Source of the DNA: Pseudoalteromonas espejiana DSM 9414
GTDB lineage: Bacteria > Pseudomonadota > Gammaproteobacteria > Enterobacterales > Alteromonadaceae
Reading direction: 5' to 3'
Assembly: GCF_002221525.1 (NCBI RefSeq)
Contig: NZ_CP011028.1
Coordinates: forward strand, 2,367,001-2,431,000
Length of the DNA stretch: 64,000 nucleotides
Below, in pieces: positions 18,004 through 26,812 of the stretch (position 1 is the first letter of the stretch; each line of letters begins with the position of its first letter). The notes beneath the pieces were generated by a model. The model saw only the letters and a list, made by a program, of their open reading frames with translations. It searched no databases and was not told the DNA's origin. Position numbers and translations under genes: made by a program.

Positions 18004-21000
18004 TTATTCTATCTCTTTTATAGCGTTTAATACTCGCTTTGCCGAAATAGGATACGGTGTACCAAGAGTTTGGGCAAACAATGAAACTCTAAGTTCTTGC
18101 TGCATCCAAAAAATAGACTCAACCTCATCTGGGATAGGCAGGCCCTTTGGCGTTTTACTTACTAATTTTTTGTATTCTTGGGCTACTTTTTCAAGCTCTA
18201 AAACACAAAGTCTGTCGCGATTTGGGTCTACGGGTAACTTTTCTAAACGCTTTTGTACTGCTTTTAAATAACGAATTAGATCCGGCATTTTATCTGCGCC
18301 ATGCCCGCTCACAAAGCCTTTAAATATAAGCGACTCAAGCTGCGATTTTATATCGCCATGCGCTGTTATCATAGTTAAATCTACACGCCCTTTCATTTTT
18401 TTATGAAGTGCATGGGCAATGCTCAAACCTTGCTCCACTTGCGTTGCAATAGCCACTACAGTATCACCAAGCTCGCCTCTTATATGCTCTTTAACACTTT
18501 CAAACGCCGTTTCATCGCGAATATCGCCATGCTTAACAAGCAAGCTATCTACCCCTGCGGCTATGCAATCGTCAATTAAGTCTGCAATTTTACCAAACGG
18601 ATTAAAATACAAACCAAGCTTAGCTTTATTAGGCAAGTTTTGTTGTAGATACTTGATAGGCGAAGGCACGTTTAATAGCACTAAACGGCGCAAACCTTGT
18701 CGGTGCGCTTGCTGCGCTTTTATTTCACTATCAAATAACTCAACTGCAGCCGCAGATTTTTTATCCACCAGCGCAGGGTATGCTTTTATCTCGTATTGGC
18801 CTTGTTTTTTAACGTATGAGGCAGGCAATGCGCCAAAATCCCACTGTGTTAAATCGGCTTTTTCTATGCCTTTGTCGGCTACTTTTGAAAGTGTATCGGT
18901 TACTTTACCTTGTAACTGTGCTTTAAGCTTTGCTAAATCAAGGCCACGGGCAAGGAGTTTGTCGTGCTCATCACGTACTTCAAATTGTAAGCGTAAATGT
19001 GGGGCAAGCGAAGTTAAATCCCATGCATCTGCATCTACCCTTACACCTGTCATTCTGAGTAATCGGGTTGTAAGCGCCTCTATTAGGCTGCCTTGTAGTG
19101 GCTCAATTGCTGCAAGCACTGCATCGGCATAATTAGGAGCAGGCACAAAATTTCTGCGTAATGATTTAGGCAACGATTTAATTAACCCACTAATTAATTC
19201 GTGCCTAAACGCCGGTATATGCCAATCAAAACCACTTTCTTGAACTTGATTCAATAACGCTACCGGAATTTGTACTGCAACACCATCAACGGCTTGGCCC
19301 GGATCAAAATGATAGGTAAGCGGTAAAATAATATTGTCTTGTTGCCATGTGTCTGGGTAGTCAAACTCGGTAACATTACTTGCACCATGTTGCATAAGCT
19401 CTTCGCGAGTCATGTGTAAGTAATGTTTATTTTTTTGCTTTTGCGTTTTATACCACTTTATAAATGCCGCACGGTTATTTATTTCTTTCGGTATTTTTTT
19501 ATCGTAAAACTCAAATAAGGTTTGCTCATCGACCAAAATATCGCGACGTCGAGATTTATGCTCAAGCACTTGTATGTCTTCTATCAGCTCGCGATTATAT
19601 GCTAAAAATTGCTCATTTAAACCCAGCTCTTGCTCAACCAATGCCGTGCGTACAAATAATTCACGGCTTATTTTAGGGTCTATATTGCTATACACACAGC
19701 GGCGTTTATTAACGACTAATAAGCCATAAAGCGTTTGTTGTTCAAACGCGATAACCGCACCTGGTTTTTTCTCCCAATGTGGCTCTGAATAACTACGTTT
19801 AACTAAATGCTGAGCCAGTGGCTCAACCCAATTTATGTCTATTTTGGCATTTATACGTGCGTATAACTTACTGGTTTCTACCAGCTCCGCCGACATTATC
19901 CATTTAGGACTCTTTTTAAATAACCCAGACCCCGGAAAAATATGGAACTGGCTATTACGTGCGCCTTTGTAAATTTGTTTTTCGTCTTTAAAACCAATGT
20001 GGCTTAACATACCGCTTAGAAGCGCTTTATGAATAAGTTCGCCGTCTGCAACTTGCGTAGTGGCTTTAATGTTCATTTCGCCACATACAGTGCTAATTTG
20101 ATAAACAATATCTTGCCACTCGCGAATGCGCATATAAGCTAAAAAGTCTTTTTGGCAAAGCTTTCTAAATTGGCTGTTGGTCAGCTCACTTTGTTGCTCT
20201 TCTAAGTAATTCCACAGGTTTAAAAATGCAATAAAATCTGAGTCGGGGTCGTCAAATCGGCCGTGTTTTTCATTCGCTGCTGCACGTTTTTCTTGAGGGC
20301 GTTCGCGTGGGTCTTGTATCGACAGTGCCGCGACAATAATAATCACTTCGCGAAGCGCACCTAATTTATTTGCAGTAAGCACCATTTTGGCTAAACGCGG
20401 ATCCACTGGTAAGCGGCTCAGCTCTCGCCCTGACTGGGTTAAACTGGTTTGCTGACGGTTTTTAGCGGGTTTAATCGCTTGTAGCTCTTCAAGAAGCGTT
20501 AAACCATCGTTTATGTTTCGGCTATCTGGCGCTTGTACAAACGGAAATTCGCTCATATCGCCAAGGCCTAAAGCCAGCATTTGTAAAATAACGGAGGCTA
20601 AATTAGTGCGCAGTATTTCGGGGTCGGTAAACTCTGGGCGTGATATAAAATCATCTTCAGAGTATAAACGTATACAAATACCCGCTTCAACACGGCCACA
20701 ACGGCCCATACGCTGATTGGCACTGGCTTGTGAAATTGGCTCAATTGGTAAGCGCTGCACTTTAGTACGATAGCTATAGCGGCTAATGCGCGCAGTACCT
20801 GGGTCTATTACATAACGAATACCGGGCACTGTTAATGAGGTTTCGGCCACGTTTGTAGATAAAATAATATGGCGGCGCGAATGCGGGGCAAATATGCGAT
20901 TTTGCTCAGCGTTAGATAAACGCGAGTAAAGCGGCAACACATCGGTGTGTTTTAAATTACGCTTTGAGAGCGCATCAGCGGTATCGCGAATTTCACGCTC

Positions 21001-21897
21001 GCCATTTAAAAATATGAGGATGTCACCGGGGCCTTCTGCGCAAAGCTCATCTACAGCATCAAAAATACCTTGCAGTTGATCCCCTTCGGCTTCCATGGTG
21101 TCTTTGTTTATATCCCCAATGGGGTTATAGCGAACATCTACAGGAAAAGTACGGCCCGACACTTCGATAATAGGCGCATCATCAAAATGCTTTGAGAAAC
21201 GCTCAGGGTCTATGGTTGCCGAGGTAATAATGACTTTTAAGTCGGGGCGCTTTGGCAGTAAGTTTTTTAAATACCCTAAAATAAAATCAATATTTAAACT
21301 GCGCTCATGGGCTTCATCAATAATAATAGTGTCGTATTGATTCAAAAAGCGGTCTTGTTGAATTTCGGCTAATAAAATACCGTCGGTCATCAATTTTACA
21401 TACGTGTTATTAGACACCTGATCGCTAAAGCGAATTTTAAAACCAACTTGTTGGCCAAGGTCGCATTTCATTTCCTCGGCAATACGGTTTGCAACACTGC
21501 GCGCAGCTAGACGCCTAGGTTGAGTGTGGCCTATAAAACCATCTACGCCGCGCCCTAGCTCTAAACACATTTTTGGTATTTGAGTTGTTTTACCTGAGCC
21601 GGTTTCGCCAGCAATTATCACCACTTGGTTATTGGCAATGGCGTCTTTAATTACATCCTTTTTTTGGCTTACCGGTAACTGCTCTGGGTAAGTCACAGTA
21701 GGTAGCTCAGCTAAACGTTTTTCACGTAGCTGTTGACTGCGGGTAATATCAGCCGCTATTTTTTCAAGGGCATTGGCCTGCTTTGTTTCGTCCTTTATTT
21801 TTTTTACGCCATGTAAGCGCTTTTTAAATATGAACTGATCTTTTTTTAAGCACGTTTTTAGCTCGCCAAACAACTGACCTAGGTTTACCACCCGCAC
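18004..21897 (-). CDS. hrpA: ATP-dependent RNA helicase HrpA (DEAH box)
   Basis: 1297 residues, the length of enterobacterial HrpA. N-terminal helicase core: Walker A AGETGSGKTTQIPKM, DEAH box IIIDEAHERSLN, SAT motif ITSATIDPERF and motif VI QRMGRCGRV; then the HA2 and OB regions and the large HrpA C-terminal domain. HrpA helps to resolve stalled or collided ribosomes and processes mRNA in E. coli. The start is GTG at 21897 (AAGGT upstream), giving MRVVNLGQLF. Monocistronic. Confidence 0.95.
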   Translation of the reverse strand: MRVVNLGQLFGELKTCLKKDQFIFKKRLHGVKKIKDETKQANALEKIAADITRSQQLREKRLAELPTVTYPEQLPVSQKKDVIKDAIANNQVVIIAGETGSGKTTQIPKMCLELGRGVDGFIGHTQPRRLAARSVANRIAEEMKCDLGQQVGFKIRFSDQVSNNTYVKLMTDGILLAEIQQDRFLNQYDTIIIDEAHERSLNIDFILGYLKNLLPKRPDLKVIITSATIDPERFSKHFDDAPIIEVSGRTFPVDVRYNPIGDINKDTMEAEGDQLQGIFDAVDELCAEGPGDILIFLNGEREIRDTADALSKRNLKHTDVLPLYSRLSNAEQNRIFAPHSRRHIILSTNVAETSLTVPGIRYVIDPGTARISRYSYRTKVQRLPIEPISQASANQRMGRCGRVEAGICIRLYSEDDFISRPEFTDPEILRTNLASVILQMLALGLGDMSEFPFVQAPDSRNINDGLTLLEELQAIKPAKNRQQTSLTQSGRELSRLPVDPRLAKMVLTANKLGALREVIIIVAALSIQDPRERPQEKRAAANEKHGRFDDPDSDFIAFLNLWNYLEEQQSELTNSQFRKLCQKDFLAYMRIREWQDIVYQISTVCGEMNIKATTQVADGELIHKALLSGMLSHIGFKDEKQIYKGARNSQFHIFPGSGLFKKSPKWIMSAELVETSKLYARINAKIDINWVEPLAQHLVKRSYSEPHWEKKPGAVIAFEQQTLYGLLVVNKRRCVYSNIDPKISRELFVRTALVEQELGLNEQFLAYNRELIEDIQVLEHKSRRRDILVDEQTLFEFYDKKIPKEINNRAAFIKWYKTQKQKNKHYLHMTREELMQHGASNVTEFDYPDTWQQDNIILPLTYHFDPGQAVDGVAVQIPVALLNQVQESGFDWHIPAFRHELISGLIKSLPKSLRRNFVPAPNYADAVLAAIEPLQGSLIEALTTRLLRMTGVRVDADAWDLTSLAPHLRLQFEVRDEHDKLLARGLDLAKLKAQLQGKVTDTLSKVADKGIEKADLTQWDFGALPASYVKKQGQYEIKAYPALVDKKSAAAVELFDSEIKAQQAHRQGLRRLVLLNVPSPIKYLQQNLPNKAKLGLYFNPFGKIADLIDDCIAAGVDSLLVKHGDIRDETAFESVKEHIRGELGDTVVAIATQVEQGLSIAHALHKKMKGRVDLTMITAHGDIKSQLESLIFKGFVSGHGADKMPDLIRYLKAVQKRLEKLPVDPNRDRLCVLELEKVAQEYKKLVSKTPKGLPIPDEVESIFWMQQELRVSLFAQTLGTPYPISAKRVLNAIKEIE

Positions 21898-21986
21898 ACC
21901 TTATAAATTTAATAATAGAGCGCTAATAGTATCAAAATAAACGCGCTGGGTTAATCCTACAAAGCCTATAAGGCTTATATATAACA

Positions 21987-23021
21987 CTATTCATCTTTAA
22001 ATATACCGACATAAGTCGCTTGTGTATTTGATTTACTCGCCCGGTACATACCAGAGGTATTAAACGGCAGGCTTATATTCCCTTTAGCATCTACTATAAT
22101 CACACCACCCGTACCACCTATAGGAGCAAGCACCTGATTAATAACTTCATTACCCGCTTGAGCTATAGTTTTGTTTTGGTATTTAACACGGGCGCATACA
22201 TCGCTTGCCACATTGTAACGAATAAAGTACTCGCCATGTCCTGTGGCCGACACCGCGCACGAGTCATTGTCAGCAAAGGTACCGGCACCAATTACTGGCG
22301 CATCACCTATACGCCCAAAGCGCTTAGCTGTCATACCACCTGTTGATGTACCTGCCGCTAAATTACCGTTTTTATCAAGTGCTACCGCGCCAACAGTGCC
22401 CATTTTATAATTAGTAGGAAGTGCTTGATGTGCCGCTTGGTAGTTAGTACTGGTTGCTTTTGCTTTATCTAGTTTTTGTTTAGCTTTTAATAGAGCCTCA
22501 TAACGATGCTCGGTATCAAATATATTGTTTTCAATAAGTGTAACGCCCTGCTCTTTGGCAAACTCTTCAGCGCCTTGGCCACTTAGCATAACGTGCACTG
22601 AATTATCCATTACTAAGCGGGCCAGTTGAATAGGACTTTCTATGTGCTTTACGCCCGCTACTGCGCCGGCTTCACGGTTTCGCCCATCCATGATTGATGC
22701 ATCCAACTCGTGGCTGCCATCATAGGTGTACACTGCACCGCGACCAGCATTAAAAAAGGGTGACTGCTCTAATACTTGGATTGCAGTTGTTATCGCATCG
22801 AGGCTTTCTCCGCCTTGTTCAAGTACGGTGTAACCGGCCTCAACGGCTTCGGTTAGCTTAGCGCGGTAGGCTTTTTCTTGCGCGGGTGTGAATTTAGCTT
22901 TTTCAATTGTGCCTGCACCACCATGAATCGCAATAGCAAACGGCGTCTCGTCGCTTAATGCGCTATTACTTAGTGTTAAACACGCACTGGCAATAATTGA
23001 TAATACGAATGTTTTTTTCAT
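21987..23021 (-). CDS. Isoaspartyl peptidase / type III L-asparaginase (Ntn hydrolase), exported
   Basis: 344 residues. Signal peptide MKKTFVLSIIASACLTLSNS with a likely cut after ALS (residues about 1-23). The mature part starts FAIAIHGGAGTIEKAK and contains the autoprocessing site MGTVGAVALD, whose Thr becomes the N-terminal nucleophile after cleavage, followed by NLAAGTSTGGMTAKRFGRIG; this is the plant-type asparaginase family (E. coli IaaA). It hydrolyses isoaspartyl dipeptides and asparagine. E. coli IaaA lacks a signal peptide, so periplasmic location is a difference worth noting. Monocistronic. Confidence 0.9.
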   Translation of the reverse strand: MKKTFVLSIIASACLTLSNSALSDETPFAIAIHGGAGTIEKAKFTPAQEKAYRAKLTEAVEAGYTVLEQGGESLDAITTAIQVLEQSPFFNAGRGAVYTYDGSHELDASIMDGRNREAGAVAGVKHIESPIQLARLVMDNSVHVMLSGQGAEEFAKEQGVTLIENNIFDTEHRYEALLKAKQKLDKAKATSTNYQAAHQALPTNYKMGTVGAVALDKNGNLAAGTSTGGMTAKRFGRIGDAPVIGAGTFADNDSCAVSATGHGEYFIRYNVASDVCARVKYQNKTIAQAGNEVINQVLAPIGGTGGVIIVDAKGNISLPFNTSGMYRASKSNTQATYVGIFKDE

Positions 23022-23103
23022 GATGATCTCTTTTTATATTAGGGTTAAAAACAATGTGAATGGTTACAAAGAAGATTTCAACTAATGTAAGTTTAATGAC
23101 ATA

Positions 23104-23127
23104 AAAAAAGCGCCTTAAGGCGCTTTT
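23104..23127. terminator. Palindromic terminator-like hairpin
   Basis: AAAAAGCGCCTTAAGGCGC followed by TTTTT: a perfect palindrome with A and T runs at either side. It lies upstream of the asparaginase gene and beyond the 3' end of sapC; on the minus strand it could stop read-through from sapC. Confidence 0.6.
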
Positions 23128-23146
23128 TAAAATTTAACGTGTTGAA

Positions 23147-23308
23147 ATACCAATTTTATTAAAAACATGATCATTCTAGCGTATTAAATAGCTCACTAAC
23201 TACGTTGAAAATTATTTATATAGAACAACTATGTATCATAATTTTAGCCTTGTTATTGAGCCATTTACTTATCGCTATAATAGATCACTAATTTAATGCA
23301 ATTGGTAT
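23147..23308. repeat. Imperfect inverted-repeat element, 162 bp (MITE-like)
   Basis: The ends are exact inverted copies (ATACCAATT at 23147, AATTGGTAT at 23300), and the two arms stay alignable for about 70 bases: shared blocks ATTAAA, TGATC, TAGCG, GCTCA-TAAC and AAAATTAT, separated by a short central loop near AACAACTATGTATC. No ORF. It fills the gap between sapC and the asparaginase gene. Such long AT-rich palindromes are usually non-autonomous mobile or folded-RNA repeats. Confidence 0.7.
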
Positions 23309-23310
23309 AA

Positions 23311-24015
23311 TTAAGCGTGTTTAGCTTTTAAACGCGCTAAACGTGCTACTTGGTGAGTAGACGTTAAGAAAGAGTAGATTGGCGCTAAGTAACCGCGCTT
23401 ACGAAGCTCTAAAAACTCTTCATCACTTAGTGAATTAAGTTTTTTCTCATCAATAAGGTAAATACCGTTGATGTCTTTTTTCTCGCCTTTAATGTCTACT
23501 GTAAGCGTTTGCGCTACAAGTAGTTCTTTATCAGCTAAAAACTTAGTGAACGCTTCTGTTACTTGAGAAAACTCGATAAAAGACACTAAAGACTCTTTAC
23601 GACGCTTTAAATAATCTGTTTCTTCGCCATTTTCAAATAACGCGTTGCCTTCTTCTTCACCAACTAATGAACTTGCTTCATCAATTACAATACCGTATTG
23701 GTCTTGATCTGGGTGCTTAACTAAGCCCAGTGGGTAACGTGTTGCAGCCATAGGTGCAAATGCTGCTGTCCACTTACCGTCTTCTACAAAAAGGTTTTCG
23801 CCTGGCTCTAGACCAAACATCGCTACTGCTTGAAAAGTACCCGCTTCGTTATTTTTAACAAAAGACATTGGGAATTCGTTCGCTACGCGTGCAAACTCAT
23901 GTGCAACTACGGGCACTAAATGTTGAGTTTTCATAAATTCAACGTTGATGCCGTTTTGAATTTTAGTGTTGGCATGCTTTTCGTTGTGTAAAGGCTGTAC
24001 TTGTTGCTCCGCCAT
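23311..24015 (-). CDS. SapC-family protein
   Basis: 234 residues, no signal peptide. The pattern HLVPVVAHEFARVANEFPMS, then AMFGLEPGENLFV, WTAAFAPMAATRYPLGL and DIKGEKKDINGIYLIDEKKL is that of the SapC family (PF07277), common in Alteromonadales and Caulobacterales, often next to TonB receptors and tryptophan halogenases. The molecular function is not established; the name comes from a Campylobacter S-layer locus. Here it is alone, with no TonB receptor in the window. Confidence 0.82.
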   Translation of the reverse strand: MAEQQVQPLHNEKHANTKIQNGINVEFMKTQHLVPVVAHEFARVANEFPMSFVKNNEAGTFQAVAMFGLEPGENLFVEDGKWTAAFAPMAATRYPLGLVKHPDQDQYGIVIDEASSLVGEEEGNALFENGEETDYLKRRKESLVSFIEFSQVTEAFTKFLADKELLVAQTLTVDIKGEKKDINGIYLIDEKKLNSLSDEEFLELRKRGYLAPIYSFLTSTHQVARLARLKAKHA

Positions 24016-24351
24016 GTTACTGCTCCGTTTATTTTTAATATATATGTTTCATTGTTAATGCCTTTAGGCTAATGCTTTTGAACGAAAAAAGGAAGGGAAA
24101 GTTTTATGACAACTCTCATGAAAAAATAAAGTTTAGCTAAATCTAGGCGTTGCTAAAAAATAGACAGCTAAAATCACTTGGATATGGTTAAAAACCCCGC
24201 ATTGCATGGTTATTTTTAATACAACCCCATAAAAACTGTTAACATTGGTTAACAGTTAGCACTGCTTTTTTTGCTACAAATAGTATTAAATTTAGGCAAA
24301 TAAAAAGGCAGCTTAAATAAGCTGCCTTTAAAATGTGATTGAAAACCTAAA
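24016..24351. other. Gene-free stretch between pgl and sapC
   Basis: 336 bases, AT-rich. It holds the upstream region of sapC and, at its left end, the pgl terminator (24304-24329). No convincing small ORF or RNA gene seen. Confidence 0.6.
24300..24332 (-). terminator. Intrinsic terminator of the zwf-pgl operon
   Basis: Stem AAAGGCAGCTT / AAGCTGCCTTT with loop AAAT (24304-24329); read on the minus strand it is followed by a TTTTTATTT tail just after the pgl stop. Confidence 0.87.
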
Positions 24352-25062
24352 TTAAGGTGCCCAATATACTTCTATATTAATGCTTGGGTGATTAAGCACT
24401 GCGCGAAGTGGCATGTCGTTTACCTCACCACCCGCCTTTGCTTGCTTGTAAACGGCGAGCTTTTCTTCACCGCTTATAAGTAACTTAACCACTTTAGAGT
24501 TAGCAATGGCATTTAACGTCAGTGTCATACGCTCAGTAATGCTACCTGTAACATCGCTTTGAATCGCGTTAATCGCACACACTGTTTGCTCGGTTGTTAA
24601 ACCATGCTCTAAACCATCCGCATGGGGAAATAAAGATGCAGTGTGGCCATCAGGGCCCATACCTAAAATTGTTACGTCGTACGGCGCCTTTAAAGCACTG
24701 TAAGCGGCTTCACATACTTGCGTACCCTCTTTTGCAGTAGCGGCATCGTTTTTCATTGTAATGAAGTTTGCTGCACTGCCATAGTTTTGAAGTAACGTGC
24801 TATTAATAAACGCTTCGTTACTTTTTTCATGGCTTGGCTCAACCCAGCGCTCATCAACCATGGCAACATCAACGTTTTGCCAATCTAAATCGAGCGTTGA
24901 TAAATGCTTATACGCAGGTGCAGGAGACGAACCGCCAGAAACCATTAATACAGCACGGCCATCGTTTTTAATACCATCACGCAAAGATTGCTCTAGCGTA
25001 TTTGATAACTCAGCGGTTAACTCATCTTTTGAGTCAAAAAACTTTTCAACAATAGTTGCCAT
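24352..25062 (-). CDS. pgl: 6-phosphogluconolactonase
   Basis: 236 residues, DevB/SOL type. Motifs VLMVSGGSSPAPAYKHL, VDVAMVDERWVEPSHEKSN and DVTILGMGPDGHTASLFPH mark the family, which shares a fold with glucosamine-6-phosphate deaminase; the length and the lack of the NagB active-site set favour the lactonase. It hydrolyses 6-phosphoglucono-1,5-lactone made by Zwf, whose gene ends 3 bases upstream, so the two are co-translated from one operon. Confidence 0.93.
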   Translation of the reverse strand: MATIVEKFFDSKDELTAELSNTLEQSLRDGIKNDGRAVLMVSGGSSPAPAYKHLSTLDLDWQNVDVAMVDERWVEPSHEKSNEAFINSTLLQNYGSAANFITMKNDAATAKEGTQVCEAAYSALKAPYDVTILGMGPDGHTASLFPHADGLEHGLTTEQTVCAINAIQSDVTGSITERMTLTLNAIANSKVVKLLISGEEKLAVYKQAKAGGEVNDMPLRAVLNHPSINIEVYWAP

Positions 25063-25065
25063 AAC

Positions 25066-26538
25066 TTATGCCTTATCGCCAGTGTTAAACCACACGTGGT
25101 TGTTTTCAGCTAATAGTTCATCAGCATCATCTGGGCCCCAGCTACCAGCACGGTATAGTGCAGGTTTGCCTTTGGCTTGCCAACGGTCAATGATTGGGTC
25201 TATCCATTTCCACGCTTGACGAACTTCATCACGGTGAATAAATAACGATGGGTTATTAGCTGCAGCATCAAGCATTAAACGCTTGTACGCATCTGAATGG
25301 AAACCATTGCTGTACGCTTGTGAAAGCTCAATGTTCATTGTTACCGGCTCAAGTTGCATTTCAAGATTATCAAGACGCTTTGACATAAGCGTTAATTGAA
25401 TTGTCTCTTCAGGTTGCAAACGAATAACCAAACGGTTTGGCTCAATGTTACCTACGTTATCTTCATAAATGTTATGTGATACTTTTTTGTATTCAACAAC
25501 AATTTCAGCACAACGTTTAGCCATACGCTTACCAGTACGAAGGTAAAAAGGAACCCCCGCCCAGCGCCAGTTATCAATGTGAGCACGAATAGCAACAAAC
25601 GTCTCTGTTTTGCTTGAGCCTTCATTAAGCTCTTCTAAATAACCCGGTACAATTTTACCGTTTAAATCACCTGGTACGTATTGGCCGCGAACTATGTTTT
25701 CATCTACGTCGCCATCAAGTAATGGGCGAAGTGCTTCTAATACTTTTAGTTTTTCTGTGCGAATACTGTTTGCATTAAGCTTGTTAGGCGACTCCATCGC
25801 AACTAAACATAGTAACTGCAATAAGTGGTTTTGAACCATGTCGCGCAGTGCACCGGCTTTGTCGTAAAAACCTGCACGGCTTTCAAGGCCGACTGTTTCA
25901 GATAAACTAATTTGAATGTTGTCAATTGACTTAGCATCCCACATGTTTTCAAACAAAGAGTTTGAAAAGCGCAGTGCCATTAGGTTTTGAACCGTTTCTT
26001 TACCTAAGTAGTGGTCAATACGGAAAATTTGCTCTTCGTCAAAAAACTCTGCAATTTTACCGTTTATAGCTTCAGCTGAGTCGCCGCAGTAACCAATTGG
26101 CTTTTCAACAACAACACGAGACGTTGGTGTTATTAACCCTTTAGTTGATAGTATTTCACAACATGTGCCGTAAACTGCAGGCGGTAGTGATAAGTAAAAT
26201 ACGCGAGATTTGTTGCTGTCGTGCTCTTCTAAAATGCCTTTAAGTACATCCCAGTTGTCGTCAGCTTCAGTTACATTGCTTACTACAGGCACTAAATAAG
26301 TAGAAAATGCTTTCCAATCTTTAGCGTTGTACTCGCCTTTGCTTAAAAACTCTTTTAATGCGTTATGGGCTGTTTCTATGTAATCGGCGCGCTTACTTTC
26401 TTCACGCACGGTAGGCAGAATGCGTGAGCCTTCTGGTAAGTTACCTTCTTGATATGCTCTGTACATTGCAGGAAGTAATTTGCGTAACGCAAGATCACCA
26501 CCGCCCCCAAAAATTATAATATCAAAAGGATTAAGCAT
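25066..26538 (-). CDS. zwf: Glucose-6-phosphate 1-dehydrogenase
   Basis: 490 residues, the usual size. NAD(P)-binding start FDIIIFGGGGDLALRKLLPA, catalytic motif RIDHYLGKETVQNL with the conserved His and Lys, and VVVEKPIGY. It oxidises glucose 6-phosphate to 6-phosphogluconolactone with NADP, first step of the oxidative pentose phosphate and Entner-Doudoroff routes. Followed by pgl after 3 bases. edd and eda are not adjacent. I did not find a clear HexR palindrome in the 274 bases upstream. Confidence 0.96.
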   Translation of the reverse strand: MLNPFDIIIFGGGGDLALRKLLPAMYRAYQEGNLPEGSRILPTVREESKRADYIETAHNALKEFLSKGEYNAKDWKAFSTYLVPVVSNVTEADDNWDVLKGILEEHDSNKSRVFYLSLPPAVYGTCCEILSTKGLITPTSRVVVEKPIGYCGDSAEAINGKIAEFFDEEQIFRIDHYLGKETVQNLMALRFSNSLFENMWDAKSIDNIQISLSETVGLESRAGFYDKAGALRDMVQNHLLQLLCLVAMESPNKLNANSIRTEKLKVLEALRPLLDGDVDENIVRGQYVPGDLNGKIVPGYLEELNEGSSKTETFVAIRAHIDNWRWAGVPFYLRTGKRMAKRCAEIVVEYKKVSHNIYEDNVGNIEPNRLVIRLQPEETIQLTLMSKRLDNLEMQLEPVTMNIELSQAYSNGFHSDAYKRLMLDAAANNPSLFIHRDEVRQAWKWIDPIIDRWQAKGKPALYRAGSWGPDDADELLAENNHVWFNTGDKA

Positions 26539-26708
26539 AGTTACTCTCTACGTTTGTAATACCTATAAGCTACTTCCATAAGCAGCTCGGTATGCAGGTT
26601 TAGTGCTTGAATGACATTGGCTTTTACTGTTACTTAATAAAAGCCTATTGAATGTTTTACGCTATGGCGTTGGTATTTTTATTTGACTGTTCGCACAATT
26701 AAATGAGT

Positions 26709-26752
26709 CTTAGGAGTCCTGTAATTCCTCTCACAAAAATACAGGCCCTAAG
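26709..26752 (-). promoter_or_regulatory. Hairpin in the pgi-zwf intergenic leader
   Basis: On the minus strand CTTAGGGCCTGTA pairs with TACAGGACTCCTAAG (6 + 6 bp with a 1x3 internal loop). No T run follows, so it is not a standard terminator. It lies 60 bases after the pgi stop and 170 bases before zwf. Confidence 0.4.
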
Positions 26753-26812
26753 AACTCCAGCGCTACCCGTTCAAAGGTACTCGGTTTGCTTATTTTTCAA
26801 TAAGCGAAAATG

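Noticed and set aside
18419..19132. Plus-strand frame of 237 residues inside hrpA.
   Set aside because: It is antisense to the conserved C-terminal region of HrpA and lacks a plausible start or composition.
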